From the NCBI RefSeq assembly GCF_937936315.1, contig NZ_CALGWU010000003.1, positions 1 to 64,000 of the forward strand: DNA of 64,000 bases. Reading direction: 5' to 3'. The position numbers and the translations under genes are program-made. The DNA comes from an uncultured Capnocytophaga sp. GTDB taxonomy: Bacteria; Bacteroidota; Bacteroidia; Flavobacteriales; Flavobacteriaceae. The stretch's first letter is position 1; each line of letters starts with the position of its first letter. The notes under the pieces are model-generated. The model saw only the letters and a program-made list of their open reading frames with translations, ran no database searches and was not told where the DNA came from. Below, piece after piece: positions 32,095 to 40,485 of the stretch.

Positions 32095-33186
32095 TCAATG
32101 TCGGTTATCGCATTGTATAGGGAGGTCTGAGTAGTTATCACTGAGGAAGACAAGGGCTTCACATCCAAAGGATTCTCCATATAAACCAAAAATACAAGCA
32201 GGTTTCCCTTTAAGCAAGTGCCCTATATAGGTAGGAGGTATTATATCGCTTTTTTCAGCAGGAGTAATAGAGGTAGATTCACCTGATTTAAAGAATTGAC
32301 GTTTGATAATCTTTTTAGTGTTGTTATCTATCACTACGAAAAAGCGTGCAACGGGGTCGTAATAACTATCATCTTCAGTAAAATCTTGTATATAACAAGT
32401 AGTTTGTTTGTAATGGTATTTGTACGCTTTTCCTAATCTGTATTTAGGATTTACAATTTTGTAGGTAGCAGGGAAAGCAGATGTTTTTATTTCCTTCCAA
32501 GTAACTACTTGCATTTGGTTCTCTACAAATGGATTTTCTTTGCCTACATAAGCGAATGCAAACCTATTTTCGGCTTCTTCCCTAGAGAGTTTATCTTTAG
32601 CATAATACACTTCAAACCCTATTTCATAATTGTAAGAGGAAATGTCTTTTTCATCGGCATAAACATTGAGATTAGCAGCGACTCTTAGAGTAGATAAAGG
32701 AAATTTTTTCAACCTATTCTTATCGATGTTATAGAGATAGAGTGTATCAGTTTCGGAGAATTTCATACGTTTGAAAAAGCGAGTTCTATAGTTGCCTGTT
32801 AAGGGAAAATACTTCATAAATTCCTTTCCTAATTTCTTTTGGTTCTTGATATAATGTGGGGGCACATCTAAGGTGTCGTTTTGGTATATATCAGAAAAAG
32901 AAACGTGGATCGCTTTTTCATTCTGAGCAAGTCCTGCGATATACAAATTGATACTATCGGCAACAGAAGCAGTGGGTATGTTTTCAAATTCAATGCTTGT
33001 AGTATTAATAGGAGTATCAGTGTTTTCTGGGTCTTGACTATATTGGATAATTTGAGGTTCTGGGCTATATTCTTTTATACTATCAGACACATAAATTTCG
33101 TCTGTAGTAGAGGTTGATTTATTTTTACAGCCATCGCAACTACTAACAGTAGCTAATAGTAAAAGAGAAAGGGGAATGTATTTCAT
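32095..33186 (-). CDS. Hypothetical lipoprotein
   Basis: A 363-residue lipoprotein starting at MKYIPLSLLLLATVSSC (ATG 33186), then DGCKNKSTSTTDE. A Ser/Thr/Asn-rich linker of about 60 residues leads to a folded region with many Tyr, Lys and aromatic pairs and no motif I recognise. It converges with nrdG with a gap of only 7 nt. Envelope location is expected. Confidence 0.65.
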   Translation of the reverse strand: MKYIPLSLLLLATVSSCDGCKNKSTSTTDEIYVSDSIKEYSPEPQIIQYSQDPENTDTPINTTSIEFENIPTASVADSINLYIAGLAQNEKAIHVSFSDIYQNDTLDVPPHYIKNQKKLGKEFMKYFPLTGNYRTRFFKRMKFSETDTLYLYNIDKNRLKKFPLSTLRVAANLNVYADEKDISSYNYEIGFEVYYAKDKLSREEAENRFAFAYVGKENPFVENQMQVVTWKEIKTSAFPATYKIVNPKYRLGKAYKYHYKQTTCYIQDFTEDDSYYDPVARFFVVIDNNTKKIIKRQFFKSGESTSITPAEKSDIIPPTYIGHLLKGKPACIFGLYGESFGCEALVFLSDNYSDLPIQCDNRH

Positions 33187-33287
33187 ATATTGGAGAGGTT
33201 GAAAATGCAAAAATAGTAAAAATTGCGTGATTTATGGTAAATCACGCATTTTTTGTTTTTTAATTAGTCATTTTCAATGAGATATAA

Positions 33288-33318
33288 TTTGCTAATTGAC
33301 GAATTATTCGTATCTTTG
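33288..33318 (+). promoter_or_regulatory. Promoter of the 33345 lipoprotein gene
   Basis: TTTG at 33288-33291, 19 bp, TATCTTTG at 33311-33318. Confidence 0.75.
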
Positions 33319-33344
33319 CGCATAATAATTTAAAATTCGGTTTT

Positions 33345-34352
33345 ATGAAAAAAAGATTCAGTTTTTCAGTAATGCTATTTTCATTAGCATTCGCTACTTT
33401 CGTCTCTTGTAAAAAGAATGACGATAATCCGCAACAACCATCTTTACAAGTCCCTAAGATGGAAGTAACAGCCCCTAAAGGTGATTTTGTGAATGGTACT
33501 ACTTCTAAAACTATTACAATCAGTAATACAGGAGCAACTGATGTTACTATTACATCAGTGGAACTCACAGGTGCCAATGCTGATGAGTTTACAACCACAG
33601 CTTCACCCACTACTATAGGAGTAGGTAAAAAATACGAATTTAATGTTACCCTTTCTCCTAAAACTAATGGAGAAAAGATAGCTAACTTAGTGATTAAAAG
33701 CAATGCAGGAACTATTACCATTCCGCTAAAAGGAACTGCAACCATAATACCTAAAGTAACTTTTGTTACTAACAAGGCTGAAGGTGATTCCTTTATGTTA
33801 AGCGTAGCAATTGCAGAGAATGATATTCCTGAGGTGTGGTTTGACCGGAATAACAATGGTGTAAAAGATGGAGGTGAGGCTTTGTTAGAAGTTCTATATC
33901 CCAGTGTAAAAGCAGGAAACCTTTTTGTAGGAATAGGTAGCTCTAATACAGTTTCTATTTATGGAAAATTTACAAAAATGGAATTTTCTGGAGAAAAAGG
34001 TATTATTAGTATTGATATTTCTCAAAATGAGCATATCAAAACCTTTGCTTGTGGAGGTTCTGATTTTAAAGGTGTTACTCTTAATACAAGTCTTACTAAT
34101 ATGTATTGCAATAAATCCAAACTCACTTCTTTAGATATTTCTAAACTTACCGAACTCAAAGGTTTATATCTAAATGAAAACAATTCTCTAACGAGTTTAG
34201 ACCTTTCAAAAAACACTAAACTTACGTACGTGCAATTGAATGGTGCCAATTCCTTACAATGTGTAAAAGTAAGCGCTGAACAATTAACAAATCTTGTAGC
34301 AAACTGGTTTAAACAAGGAACCAGAGCAGAGTTTAAAACAGAATGTAACTAA
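33345..34352 (+). CDS. Surface lipoprotein with ASH-like and leucine-rich repeats
   Basis: A 335-residue lipoprotein: MKKRFSFSVMLFSLAFATFV, then SCKKNDDNP (lipobox plus acidic export signal). Residues about 35-135 form a choice-of-anchor-D/ASH-like beta domain (KTITISNTGATDVTITSVEL, GTITIPLKGTA). The C-terminal part (about 215-320) has short leucine-rich repeats of the type LTSLDISKLTELKGLYLNEN. Such repeats often carry out binding at the cell surface; the ligand is unknown. Confidence 0.8.
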   Translation: MKKRFSFSVMLFSLAFATFVSCKKNDDNPQQPSLQVPKMEVTAPKGDFVNGTTSKTITISNTGATDVTITSVELTGANADEFTTTASPTTIGVGKKYEFNVTLSPKTNGEKIANLVIKSNAGTITIPLKGTATIIPKVTFVTNKAEGDSFMLSVAIAENDIPEVWFDRNNNGVKDGGEALLEVLYPSVKAGNLFVGIGSSNTVSIYGKFTKMEFSGEKGIISIDISQNEHIKTFACGGSDFKGVTLNTSLTNMYCNKSKLTSLDISKLTELKGLYLNENNSLTSLDLSKNTKLTYVQLNGANSLQCVKVSAEQLTNLVANWFKQGTRAEFKTECN

Positions 34353-34390
34353 CAAAATCCAGCTTTGAGTACTGCTGGCTTTATAATTCT

Positions 34391-34426
34391 AAAGAGGTTG
34401 TCTAAACTTTAGACAACCTCTTTTTT
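34391..34426 (+). terminator. Terminator after the 33345 gene
   Basis: AAAGAGGTTGTCTAAA pairs with TTTAGACAACCTCTTTTTT; a 15-bp stem with a T run. It starts 38 bp past the stop. Confidence 0.9.
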
Positions 34427-34461
34427 AGTGATAGCTAACAAGTAATAGGTCAGGCAAATAA

Positions 34462-34491
34462 TTGATAATTGATAATTAATTTGTACATTTG
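34462..34491 (+). promoter_or_regulatory. Promoter of the YoeB-type module
   Basis: TTG at 34462-34464 (inside an AATTGAT heptad run, 34460-34480), 19 bp, TACATTTG at 34484-34491. Confidence 0.7.
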
Positions 34492-34508
34492 CAAAAAATA
34501 TTGAAACT

Positions 34509-34733
34509 ATGGAAGCAACCACAATTACATTCCAATCAGAAATACAAGCTGCAGACTTTCCATTTATCGAAAGAATTTTAAACAGTTTGAAAGCTACAAC
34601 CAAAGTTATTAAAGAAGAAAAGGACGAAACTTTGATGACTAAGGAGGCTTTTTTTGCTAAAATAGATCGTGCAAGGGCTGGTGAAAAAATACAAATGAGT
34701 AGGGAAGAAATGAAAAAATTGATGTTTGACTAA
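34509..34733 (+). CDS. Antitoxin of a YoeB-type pair
   Basis: A 74-residue protein. The N-terminal TITFQSEIQAADFPFIERIL is followed by a charged helical tail ending MSREEMKKLMFD, the usual disordered toxin-wrapping part. It is first in a two-gene unit and overlaps the toxin by one base (TAATG). Members of this group bind their own promoter with the toxin (family knowledge). Confidence 0.8.
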   Translation: MEATTITFQSEIQAADFPFIERILNSLKATTKVIKEEKDETLMTKEAFFAKIDRARAGEKIQMSREEMKKLMFD

Positions 34734-35029
34734 TGGAAGAAAAACAACCAACCTTTGAGATTATTTATTCAAAAGAATTTTTTAGTGATTTAAAAATCCA
34801 TAAACAATCGGGGAATAAACAAATACTAAAAAAGATAGATGCTTTTTTAGATGAATTAGAAGAAACCCCTACAAAAGGAACTGGACAGACGGAACCTCTT
34901 AAAGGATATGGAGAAAGAAATGTATATTCCAAAAGAATCAATGGAAAACATCGCTTTATATATGAAGTTTTTGAGGAAGAAAAAAAAGTAGAAGTACTTT
35001 CTGCTTTCGGACATTACAATGATAAGTAA
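34733..35029 (+). CDS. Txe/YoeB-family ribosome-dependent mRNase toxin
   Basis: A 98-residue RelE-superfamily toxin. The YoeB-type core is present: FEIIYSKEFFSDLKIHKQSG, KKIDAFLDELEETPTKGTGQ, TEPLKGYGERNVYSKRINGK, HRFIYEV, and a C-terminal LSAFGHYND that ends in the catalytic His-Tyr. YoeB cleaves mRNA in the ribosomal A site. The key residues (Glu, Arg, His) appear intact, so it is probably functional and held by the preceding antitoxin. Confidence 0.88.
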   Translation: MEEKQPTFEIIYSKEFFSDLKIHKQSGNKQILKKIDAFLDELEETPTKGTGQTEPLKGYGERNVYSKRINGKHRFIYEVFEEEKKVEVLSAFGHYNDK

Positions 35030-35045
35030 TTAAAGAGTTAAAATT

Positions 35046-35339
35046 ATGGACGGAAATACTCACACCCTCTCGGAGGTTATTAAGCTCATTGTAAAGCAAA
35101 ATCACCTCAATTATGGTTTGCAAAAAGCCTCGTTGCCAACCCTTTGGAATGAACTGATGGGTACAACTATAGCGCGCTATACTACTTCGGTAGAGCTTAA
35201 AGGCAATACGCTATATGTGCGACTAACTTCGCCTGCACTTAGCAACGAATTGAGTTATGGCAAAACCAAAATTATTGAGAACCTCAACGAGCGCTTGGGA
35301 GAATCTCTAATTCAAAAAGTTATATTTCTAAACGGATGA
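35046..35339 (+). CDS. DUF721 (DciA-like) protein
   Basis: A 97-residue protein of the DUF721 family: LSEVIKLIVKQNHLNYGLQK, the conserved LWNELMGTTIARYTT block, LYVRLTSPALSNELSYGKTK, and LNERLGESLIQKVIFLNG. DciA members load the DnaB helicase in bacteria that lack DnaC/DnaI; short Bacteroidota forms consist of the KH-like domain only. That this one is a helicase loader is inference. It overlaps the next gene by 4 nt. Confidence 0.85.
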   Translation: MDGNTHTLSEVIKLIVKQNHLNYGLQKASLPTLWNELMGTTIARYTTSVELKGNTLYVRLTSPALSNELSYGKTKIIENLNERLGESLIQKVIFLNG

Positions 35340-35878
35340 TACGACCCGCAACCCCCACCGATGCACCTGTTGTTGCCCCACTAATGTTTCAAGCAATGGA
35401 GGAAATCGTGTATAAAATGATAGGCAAAGACCACAAAGAAGAAGCTATTGCCTTGCTAAAAAACCTCTTTGAACAAGAAGGCAATCAGTATTCCTATAAA
35501 AATGCTTGGGTATATGAAGAAGAGGGCGCAGTAATAGGGTCGGTGATTGCTTATGATGGAGCGCATTTGCACCACTTGCGCGCCCCTGTGCTGGCACTTA
35601 TTCGCAGTAGCTACGGTATAGATATTGTGCTGGAAGATGAAACCGCTGAAGGCGAACTGTATATAGATACCCTCAGCGTACTGCCCGCTGCCCAAGGCAA
35701 AGGCATAGGCTCTAAACTTATCACGCATCTCAAAAAGGTGGCTACTCAACCCATAGGCTTACTCGTGGATGTACAAAACCCAAAAGCCGAAAGACTTTAC
35801 ACCCGCTTAGGGTTTGAATATGTAAATCATCAAGAGCTTGCAGGTGGAGTATATAAACACCTTGTGTTCAGGGGATAG
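35336..35878 (+). CDS. GNAT-family N-acetyltransferase
   Basis: A 180-residue acetyltransferase. The acetyl-CoA-binding site is ELYIDTLSVLPAAQGKGIGS (about 104-123, Q-x-x-G-x-G/A), then LLVDVQNPKAERLYTRLGFE. An insertion at about 60-100 (HLHHLRAPVLALIRSSYG) enlarges the substrate side. The substrate is unknown. It is translationally coupled to DUF721 (ATGA overlap). The stop lies inside heptad DNA (35870-35897). Confidence 0.85.
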   Translation: MIRPATPTDAPVVAPLMFQAMEEIVYKMIGKDHKEEAIALLKNLFEQEGNQYSYKNAWVYEEEGAVIGSVIAYDGAHLHHLRAPVLALIRSSYGIDIVLEDETAEGELYIDTLSVLPAAQGKGIGSKLITHLKKVATQPIGLLVDVQNPKAERLYTRLGFEYVNHQELAGGVYKHLVFRG

Positions 35879-35897
35879 AAGATAGGGAATAGGTATC
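35870..35897. repeat. Heptad array across a gene end
   Basis: AGGGGAT, AGAAGAT, AGGGAAT, AGGTATC. The TAG stop of the GNAT gene (35876-35878) spans the first and second units. Confidence 0.7.
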
Positions 35898-35915
35898 AAA
35901 TAAATTATTAATGAG

Positions 35916-37253
35916 ATGAAAACATTAATCAAAAACGCCATTATTATAAACGAAAATACCCTCTTTCAAGGCGACCTCTTGATTGAGGGAGAGCGCATTG
36001 CACAAATAGACTCTCACATTACTCCTAAAGGGAATTACGAGGTGATAGAAGCCGAAGGCAAGTATCTCATCCCTGGAGTGATTGACGACCAAGTGCACTT
36101 CCGCGAACCTGGACTTACTCATAAAGCTACTATCGCTACCGAAAGCCGTGCGGCAGTAGCCGGCGGTGTAACTACCTTTTTTGAGCAACCTAACACCGTA
36201 CCTCAAACCGTAACGATTCCGCTTTTGGAAGAGAAATTTGCGATTGCCAAACAATCATCGTTTGCTAACTATTCTTTCTTCTTGGGAGGTACGAACGACA
36301 ACCTCGAAGAACTGAAACGCTTAGATAAGAACGCTTGTGCAGGGGTGAAACTCTTCTTAGGCTCATCTACGGGGAATATGCTCGTAGACAACGAGAAAAC
36401 TATAGAAGCTATTTTCAACAATGTAGATTTAGTAATTGCCGCGCATTGTGAAGATGAAGCAACTATTCGCAAGAATTTAGCTCACTATCAAGCCTTGTAT
36501 GGTGAAGATATCCCTATTGCTATGCACCCTCATATTCGCAGTGCTGAGGCTTGCTATCTATCCTCTTCACGCGCCATTGCTTTGGCTGAAAAAACAGGTG
36601 CGCGTCTGCATGTGTTCCACCTTTCAACAGCTAAGGAAACCGACCTCTTCCGCAATGATATGCCACTAAAAGATAAGAAAATCACCGCTGAGGTGTGTGT
36701 GCATCACTTGTGGTTTAGTGAGGAAGATTATACTACTCGTGGGGCTTTCATCAAATGGAATCCTGCAGTAAAAACTGCTGATGACCGCACTGCGCTGTGG
36801 CAAGCTCTCTTAGACGACCGTTTGGATGTGATTGCTACCGATCACGCACCTCACACCCTCGAAGAAAAACAGCGAAAGGGCTATGTAAATATCCCTTCAG
36901 GAGCACCTTTGGTACAGCATTCACTTGTGGCAATGCTCGAGAAAGCTCATAAAGGTAGTATTTCTATCAAAAAAATAGTAGAGAAAATGTGTCATAATCC
37001 CGCTATTCTTTTTCAGGTAAAAGACCGCGGTTTCTTGCGTGAAGGTTATTACGCCGACCTTGTGCTGGTGGATATGGATACCCAATGGACAGTACAGAAA
37101 AACAATCTGCTCTACAAATGTGGCTGGAGTCCGCTGGAAGGACAACAATTCCACTCGGCTGTGGTGAGCACTTTTGTGAATGGCAAACAGGTGTATCACA
37201 ATGGTAAACTTATTGTAGAGCCTCAGGGGCAACGCATCACTTTCAACAGATAA
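35916..37253 (+). CDS. pyrC: Dihydroorotase
   Basis: Cyclises N-carbamoyl-aspartate to dihydroorotate in pyrimidine synthesis. It has 445 residues, the class I length. Metal ligands: DDQVHFREPGLTHKATIATE (H-x-R pair), LVIAAHCED, LHVFHLSTAKE, and VIATDHAPHTLEEKQ with the catalytic Asp. A single-domain amidohydrolase with a composite beta sandwich. It starts 37 nt after the GNAT gene and is followed after 4 nt by the DUF4296 lipoprotein gene. Confidence 0.95.
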   Translation: MKTLIKNAIIINENTLFQGDLLIEGERIAQIDSHITPKGNYEVIEAEGKYLIPGVIDDQVHFREPGLTHKATIATESRAAVAGGVTTFFEQPNTVPQTVTIPLLEEKFAIAKQSSFANYSFFLGGTNDNLEELKRLDKNACAGVKLFLGSSTGNMLVDNEKTIEAIFNNVDLVIAAHCEDEATIRKNLAHYQALYGEDIPIAMHPHIRSAEACYLSSSRAIALAEKTGARLHVFHLSTAKETDLFRNDMPLKDKKITAEVCVHHLWFSEEDYTTRGAFIKWNPAVKTADDRTALWQALLDDRLDVIATDHAPHTLEEKQRKGYVNIPSGAPLVQHSLVAMLEKAHKGSISIKKIVEKMCHNPAILFQVKDRGFLREGYYADLVLVDMDTQWTVQKNNLLYKCGWSPLEGQQFHSAVVSTFVNGKQVYHNGKLIVEPQGQRITFNR

Positions 37254-37257
37254 GACT

Positions 37258-37665
37258 ATGAAGAAAATTATTTATATATTGGTTTTGCTACTCGCCGTAG
37301 CAGCTTGCAAAAAGAATATCGTTCCTAAACCCGATAAGTTTTTGGACGAAAAGCAAATGGAAAATCTGCTCTACGATTTGGCTGTGTTAGAATCGATGAA
37401 AGTTTCACAAGCCCAAAAATTAGACTCGTTGCAGTTCAACTCACAACAGTTTATCTACAAAAAATACCAAATCGATAGTATTTCACTAGCGCAGAATATG
37501 GTGTACTATGCTTCTTTTCCTAGAGAATACGATACCATTGTAAAGAAAGTAGAAAAGAGAATCAAACTCCAACGCGATAGTATCGACAAAGTAATAAACA
37601 CCCCTAAAGACGTTAAAAAAGAAGAACAACTCAAAGAAGAACTCATTAAAGAACCTACTCAGTAA
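37258..37665 (+). CDS. DUF4296 lipoprotein
   Basis: A 135-residue lipoprotein (MKKIIYILVLLLAVAAC, then KKNIVPKPDKFLDEKQMENL). The segment LLYDLAVLESMKV, then FIYKKYQIDSISLAQNMVYY and YDTIVKKVEKRI is the DUF4296 pattern. A Lys/Glu-rich tail follows. Function unknown; in flavobacteria it often neighbours pyrC, as here. No surface-export signal after the Cys, so it probably faces the periplasm. Confidence 0.88.
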   Translation: MKKIIYILVLLLAVAACKKNIVPKPDKFLDEKQMENLLYDLAVLESMKVSQAQKLDSLQFNSQQFIYKKYQIDSISLAQNMVYYASFPREYDTIVKKVEKRIKLQRDSIDKVINTPKDVKKEEQLKEELIKEPTQ

Positions 37666-37667
37666 TT

Positions 37668-38339
37668 TTGGACGCACTGCTCATACATCGCACTTATCTC
37701 ACTTGGATATTTCCTGCCTTCCTACTTATTTTCGGGTTGGTAGCTTTCCTGCGCGTGTTCTATCCTAAGCATTTTAAGGACTATCAGCGACTATTGCTCA
37801 ACAATAAGTACATTATTATCTATGGCAAGAAGGAACGCAAACTCCACCTCTTCACGGTAGTGCTCTACCTCACACAATGTTTGTGCTTAGCACTTTTTGT
37901 ATATGTAAGCCTCAAACACTATGGGATAACAAAACTTTATACTGAGAGGTTTATGTTTTTAGAAATAGTACTTTTCGTATTTCTATTTCTTGTTGCAAAA
38001 CTTCTCCTTCAGCGATGGATTAGCAGTCTTTTCGACCTCTCCGATTTTAGCAGAGATTATATTTTTAACAGAATAGCTTACTCCTCATATGCTGCAATTG
38101 TGATGGTAATTGTCCTTTTTTTAGGTGTTTATCTACCTTTTACAAGCGAAAAACACTTGTTTTTACTTCTTTTAGTACTATTACTAATATTACTGAGCAT
38201 CAATATGTTAAGTTGGATTAAAATCATAAAATCTAATCAAAAAGAAATAAAACCTTACTTATTCTATTTTATTTTGTATCTTTGCGCCCTTGAAATCGCA
38301 CCCTATATCTTTATTATTTACGGAATAGGATATTTTTAG
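37668..38339 (+). CDS. DUF4271 membrane protein
   Basis: A 223-residue inner-membrane protein with about six TM segments. It follows DUF4296 after 2 nt and precedes hemD, an order typical of DUF4271 in flavobacteria. The start is TTG at 37668; no ATG gives a complete first TM segment. Blocks such as LLQRWISSLFDLSDFSRDYI and FLGVYLPF are family-like. Function unknown; a link to gliding or envelope work has been guessed but I cannot support it here. Confidence 0.82.
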   Translation: MDALLIHRTYLTWIFPAFLLIFGLVAFLRVFYPKHFKDYQRLLLNNKYIIIYGKKERKLHLFTVVLYLTQCLCLALFVYVSLKHYGITKLYTERFMFLEIVLFVFLFLVAKLLLQRWISSLFDLSDFSRDYIFNRIAYSSYAAIVMVIVLFLGVYLPFTSEKHLFLLLLVLLLILLSINMLSWIKIIKSNQKEIKPYLFYFILYLCALEIAPYIFIIYGIGYF

Positions 38340-38361
38340 GAAGTGTAAAGAAAGAACATTT

Positions 38362-39111
38362 ATGAAGGTAAAATCGATATTAGTTTCGCAACCAGAACCA
38401 AAGGCTGAAAACTCTCCGTATACACAAATCATTCAAAACCACAACGTGAAAGTAGATTTTGTGCCTTTCATCAAAGTAGAAGGGATGACCGCTAAGGACA
38501 TCAGAATGCAGAAGATTGACCTTACCAATTTTACAGCCGTTATTCTTACCAGTCGCAAATCTGTAGACCATTATTTTCGTATTGCTGAAGAAATGCGTTT
38601 TAAAGTACCTATCACTATGAAGTACTTTTGCCAATCGGAAGCTATTGCTTACTACTTGCAGAAATATATCACTTATCGCAAGCGCAAAATATATGTAGGT
38701 AAAAAAGAGTTCGCCGACCTCTTGCCTATCCTCAAGAAGTACAAAGACGAAAAATTTCTCTTTCCAGGTTCTGATGCACCTAAACCTGAAGCTACAGCTG
38801 CTTTAGATGAGATTAAAATAAAATGGGAACGCGTGGTATTCTACCGCACCGTATATTGCGATATTTCGGCTATCAAAGAAAACAAGTATGACATACTCAC
38901 TTTCTTTTCGCCTGCGGGTATAGAAGCCCTTTTCAAAAGTTTCCCAGATTTCTCACAAAAGAAAACTAAAATAGCTGTTTATGGCGATGCAACCCTTAAA
39001 GCTGCTGAAGAAGCAGGACTCATCATCGATATCAAAGCGCCTTCACCCGAAAGCCCCTCGATGACCGTTGCCCTCGACCATTATTTAGGCAAACAAAATA
39101 GTAAAAAATAA
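38362..39111 (+). CDS. hemD: Uroporphyrinogen-III synthase
   Basis: Cyclises hydroxymethylbilane to uroporphyrinogen III in heme synthesis. It has 249 residues with two alpha/beta domains: ILVSQPEPKAENSPYTQIIQ at the N-terminus, AVILTSRKSVDHYFRIAEE, then LFPGSDAPKPEATAALDE and VVFYRTVYCD, and finally LTFFSPAGIEALFKSFP and IAVYGDATLKAAEEAG. Flavobacterial HemD sequences are divergent, but this order is diagnostic. It ends the plus-strand run that starts at 34.5 kb. Confidence 0.9.
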   Translation: MKVKSILVSQPEPKAENSPYTQIIQNHNVKVDFVPFIKVEGMTAKDIRMQKIDLTNFTAVILTSRKSVDHYFRIAEEMRFKVPITMKYFCQSEAIAYYLQKYITYRKRKIYVGKKEFADLLPILKKYKDEKFLFPGSDAPKPEATAALDEIKIKWERVVFYRTVYCDISAIKENKYDILTFFSPAGIEALFKSFPDFSQKKTKIAVYGDATLKAAEEAGLIIDIKAPSPESPSMTVALDHYLGKQNSKK

Positions 39112-39140
39112 AAAAAGACTGCTTTTTAGCAGTCTTTTTT
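39111..39140 (+). terminator. Bidirectional terminator after hemD
   Basis: AAAAAAGACTGCT, TTT, AGCAGTCTTTTTT between the converging hemD and DUF4374 genes. Confidence 0.9.
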
Positions 39141-39160
39141 ATTATATTCTTTTTTTTCAT

Positions 39161-40396
39161 TTAAAATGCGTGGAAAGCACCAGGATTGCCAGTAGTAGAG
39201 AGGATTTGCTCTACGGTTTCGGTAGCTGGGTTGAAAGCGAAGAGTCCGCGTTTATCACTTCCAAAAGCACCAAATAGCACTCTATCTTTCAGTTTGGTGA
39301 TAAGGATACTATGTCCATCGGTAAGAGGAACGCCTCTTATTTGGCTGATAGACTTGATATTGAAATCTATGAGCACAGCCATTGCATTTTTAGCAGTGTA
39401 GGGGTTTGAACCGTTGAGTTCTACTATACCCACATAAGCTACTGCTTTTCCATTGCCTATATACAAACAGTTATACACGCTGGCAGGCTTGTAGGTAGTG
39501 CCTGCAATGGTGGTAGTGGAGATGTCCCACGATTTGCTGCTATCAAACTCGGTACTGCCTTTGGGAATGCAGAGGAAACCACATTTGGTATTGTCCTTAG
39601 AATATCCAAAATAGCCTGCAGTAGCCATATAAATATCACCTGCTTCATTAGTGAAGAGCATTCCTTTACATTGCGCCATAGGGCGGGTAGGGAAGGTGAG
39701 TTTGGTAGTAGTCTCGGATACTACTTTTTCCACTACATCAGTTTGAGGGTTGATGATAGCCACATCACATTGCTGATAATCGGGATAAGGTTGCCAACCT
39801 TCTCCTTGGTTCACTTGGGTAAGACATAGATAATATTTGCCATCGCGAAGAATACCCATAGCTGGTTCAGGACTAGTATCATTGTGAGCGTATTGGCTGA
39901 GATTGATTTCACCTGTTTTTTGCATCGTTTGTGGGTTGATAATCCACACTACACCTTGTGTATAGAAAGGTACGTATGCTTTAGTATCACTTATTTTTTC
40001 GAGGTGACCCACCATTGAGCCTGCAAGGACATCAAGAGTAGCTCCTTTGGTGAGTTTTTGGGTAGCAGGGTCATACGTCCAACGGGTAATACCAGCTGTA
40101 CCTTTCATAGTATCGAAGATATAAACATTATTACCTTCTACTTGTACCGAAGAGCTAAACTCTATTTGTTCGGCTTTAGAGTTATCAACAGCGATACCTC
40201 CTGCCATTTTATGAATGATTTGAAGATAGGAACTACCACTCATTCCATCAGGATTTTTCACCGAGGTTTCTAATAAGAAATTACCGTTGTACTCTACCGT
40301 GCTGGGAGGCACAGGAGCTGGTTTGGTGTTGTCATCTTTTTTGCAAGATACACTAAGCAGTGCAAGACTGCAGAAGGATAAGATTACTTTTTTCAT
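39161..40396 (-). CDS. DUF4374 surface lipoprotein, XusB-like, copy 1
   Basis: A 411-residue lipoprotein: MKKVILSFCSLALLSVSCKK, then DDNTKP (surface-export-like). The mature part is a seven-bladed-propeller-type protein with the blocks DGMSGSSYLQII, IINPQTMQKTGEI, SETTTKLTFPTRP, FDSSKSWDIST and DGHSILITKL. XusB of Bacteroides, a siderophore-binding lipoprotein, has DUF4374. The N-terminal 20 residues and many blocks match the adjacent copy, so the two arose by duplication. The operon begins with the TonB receptor at 41798-44122. Confidence 0.88.
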   Translation of the reverse strand: MKKVILSFCSLALLSVSCKKDDNTKPAPVPPSTVEYNGNFLLETSVKNPDGMSGSSYLQIIHKMAGGIAVDNSKAEQIEFSSSVQVEGNNVYIFDTMKGTAGITRWTYDPATQKLTKGATLDVLAGSMVGHLEKISDTKAYVPFYTQGVVWIINPQTMQKTGEINLSQYAHNDTSPEPAMGILRDGKYYLCLTQVNQGEGWQPYPDYQQCDVAIINPQTDVVEKVVSETTTKLTFPTRPMAQCKGMLFTNEAGDIYMATAGYFGYSKDNTKCGFLCIPKGSTEFDSSKSWDISTTTIAGTTYKPASVYNCLYIGNGKAVAYVGIVELNGSNPYTAKNAMAVLIDFNIKSISQIRGVPLTDGHSILITKLKDRVLFGAFGSDKRGLFAFNPATETVEQILSTTGNPGAFHAF

Positions 40397-40439
40397 TGTA
40401 GTTTATTTTTTTGATTAATTTTCGATTTTTGCAACGCAC

Positions 40440-40485
40440 TAAATTGCCCGTGCGGCTCGCACCAAATTGCCTGTGCGGCTCGCAC
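40440..40485. repeat. Two 23-bp tandem copies of the GCCCGTGTGGCTCGCAC family
   Basis: Copies at 40440-40462 and 40463-40485: AAATTGCCYGTGCGGCTCGC then AC. The repeat ends exactly at the stop codon of the copy 2 gene (TAG at 40485-40487). Confidence 0.8.
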
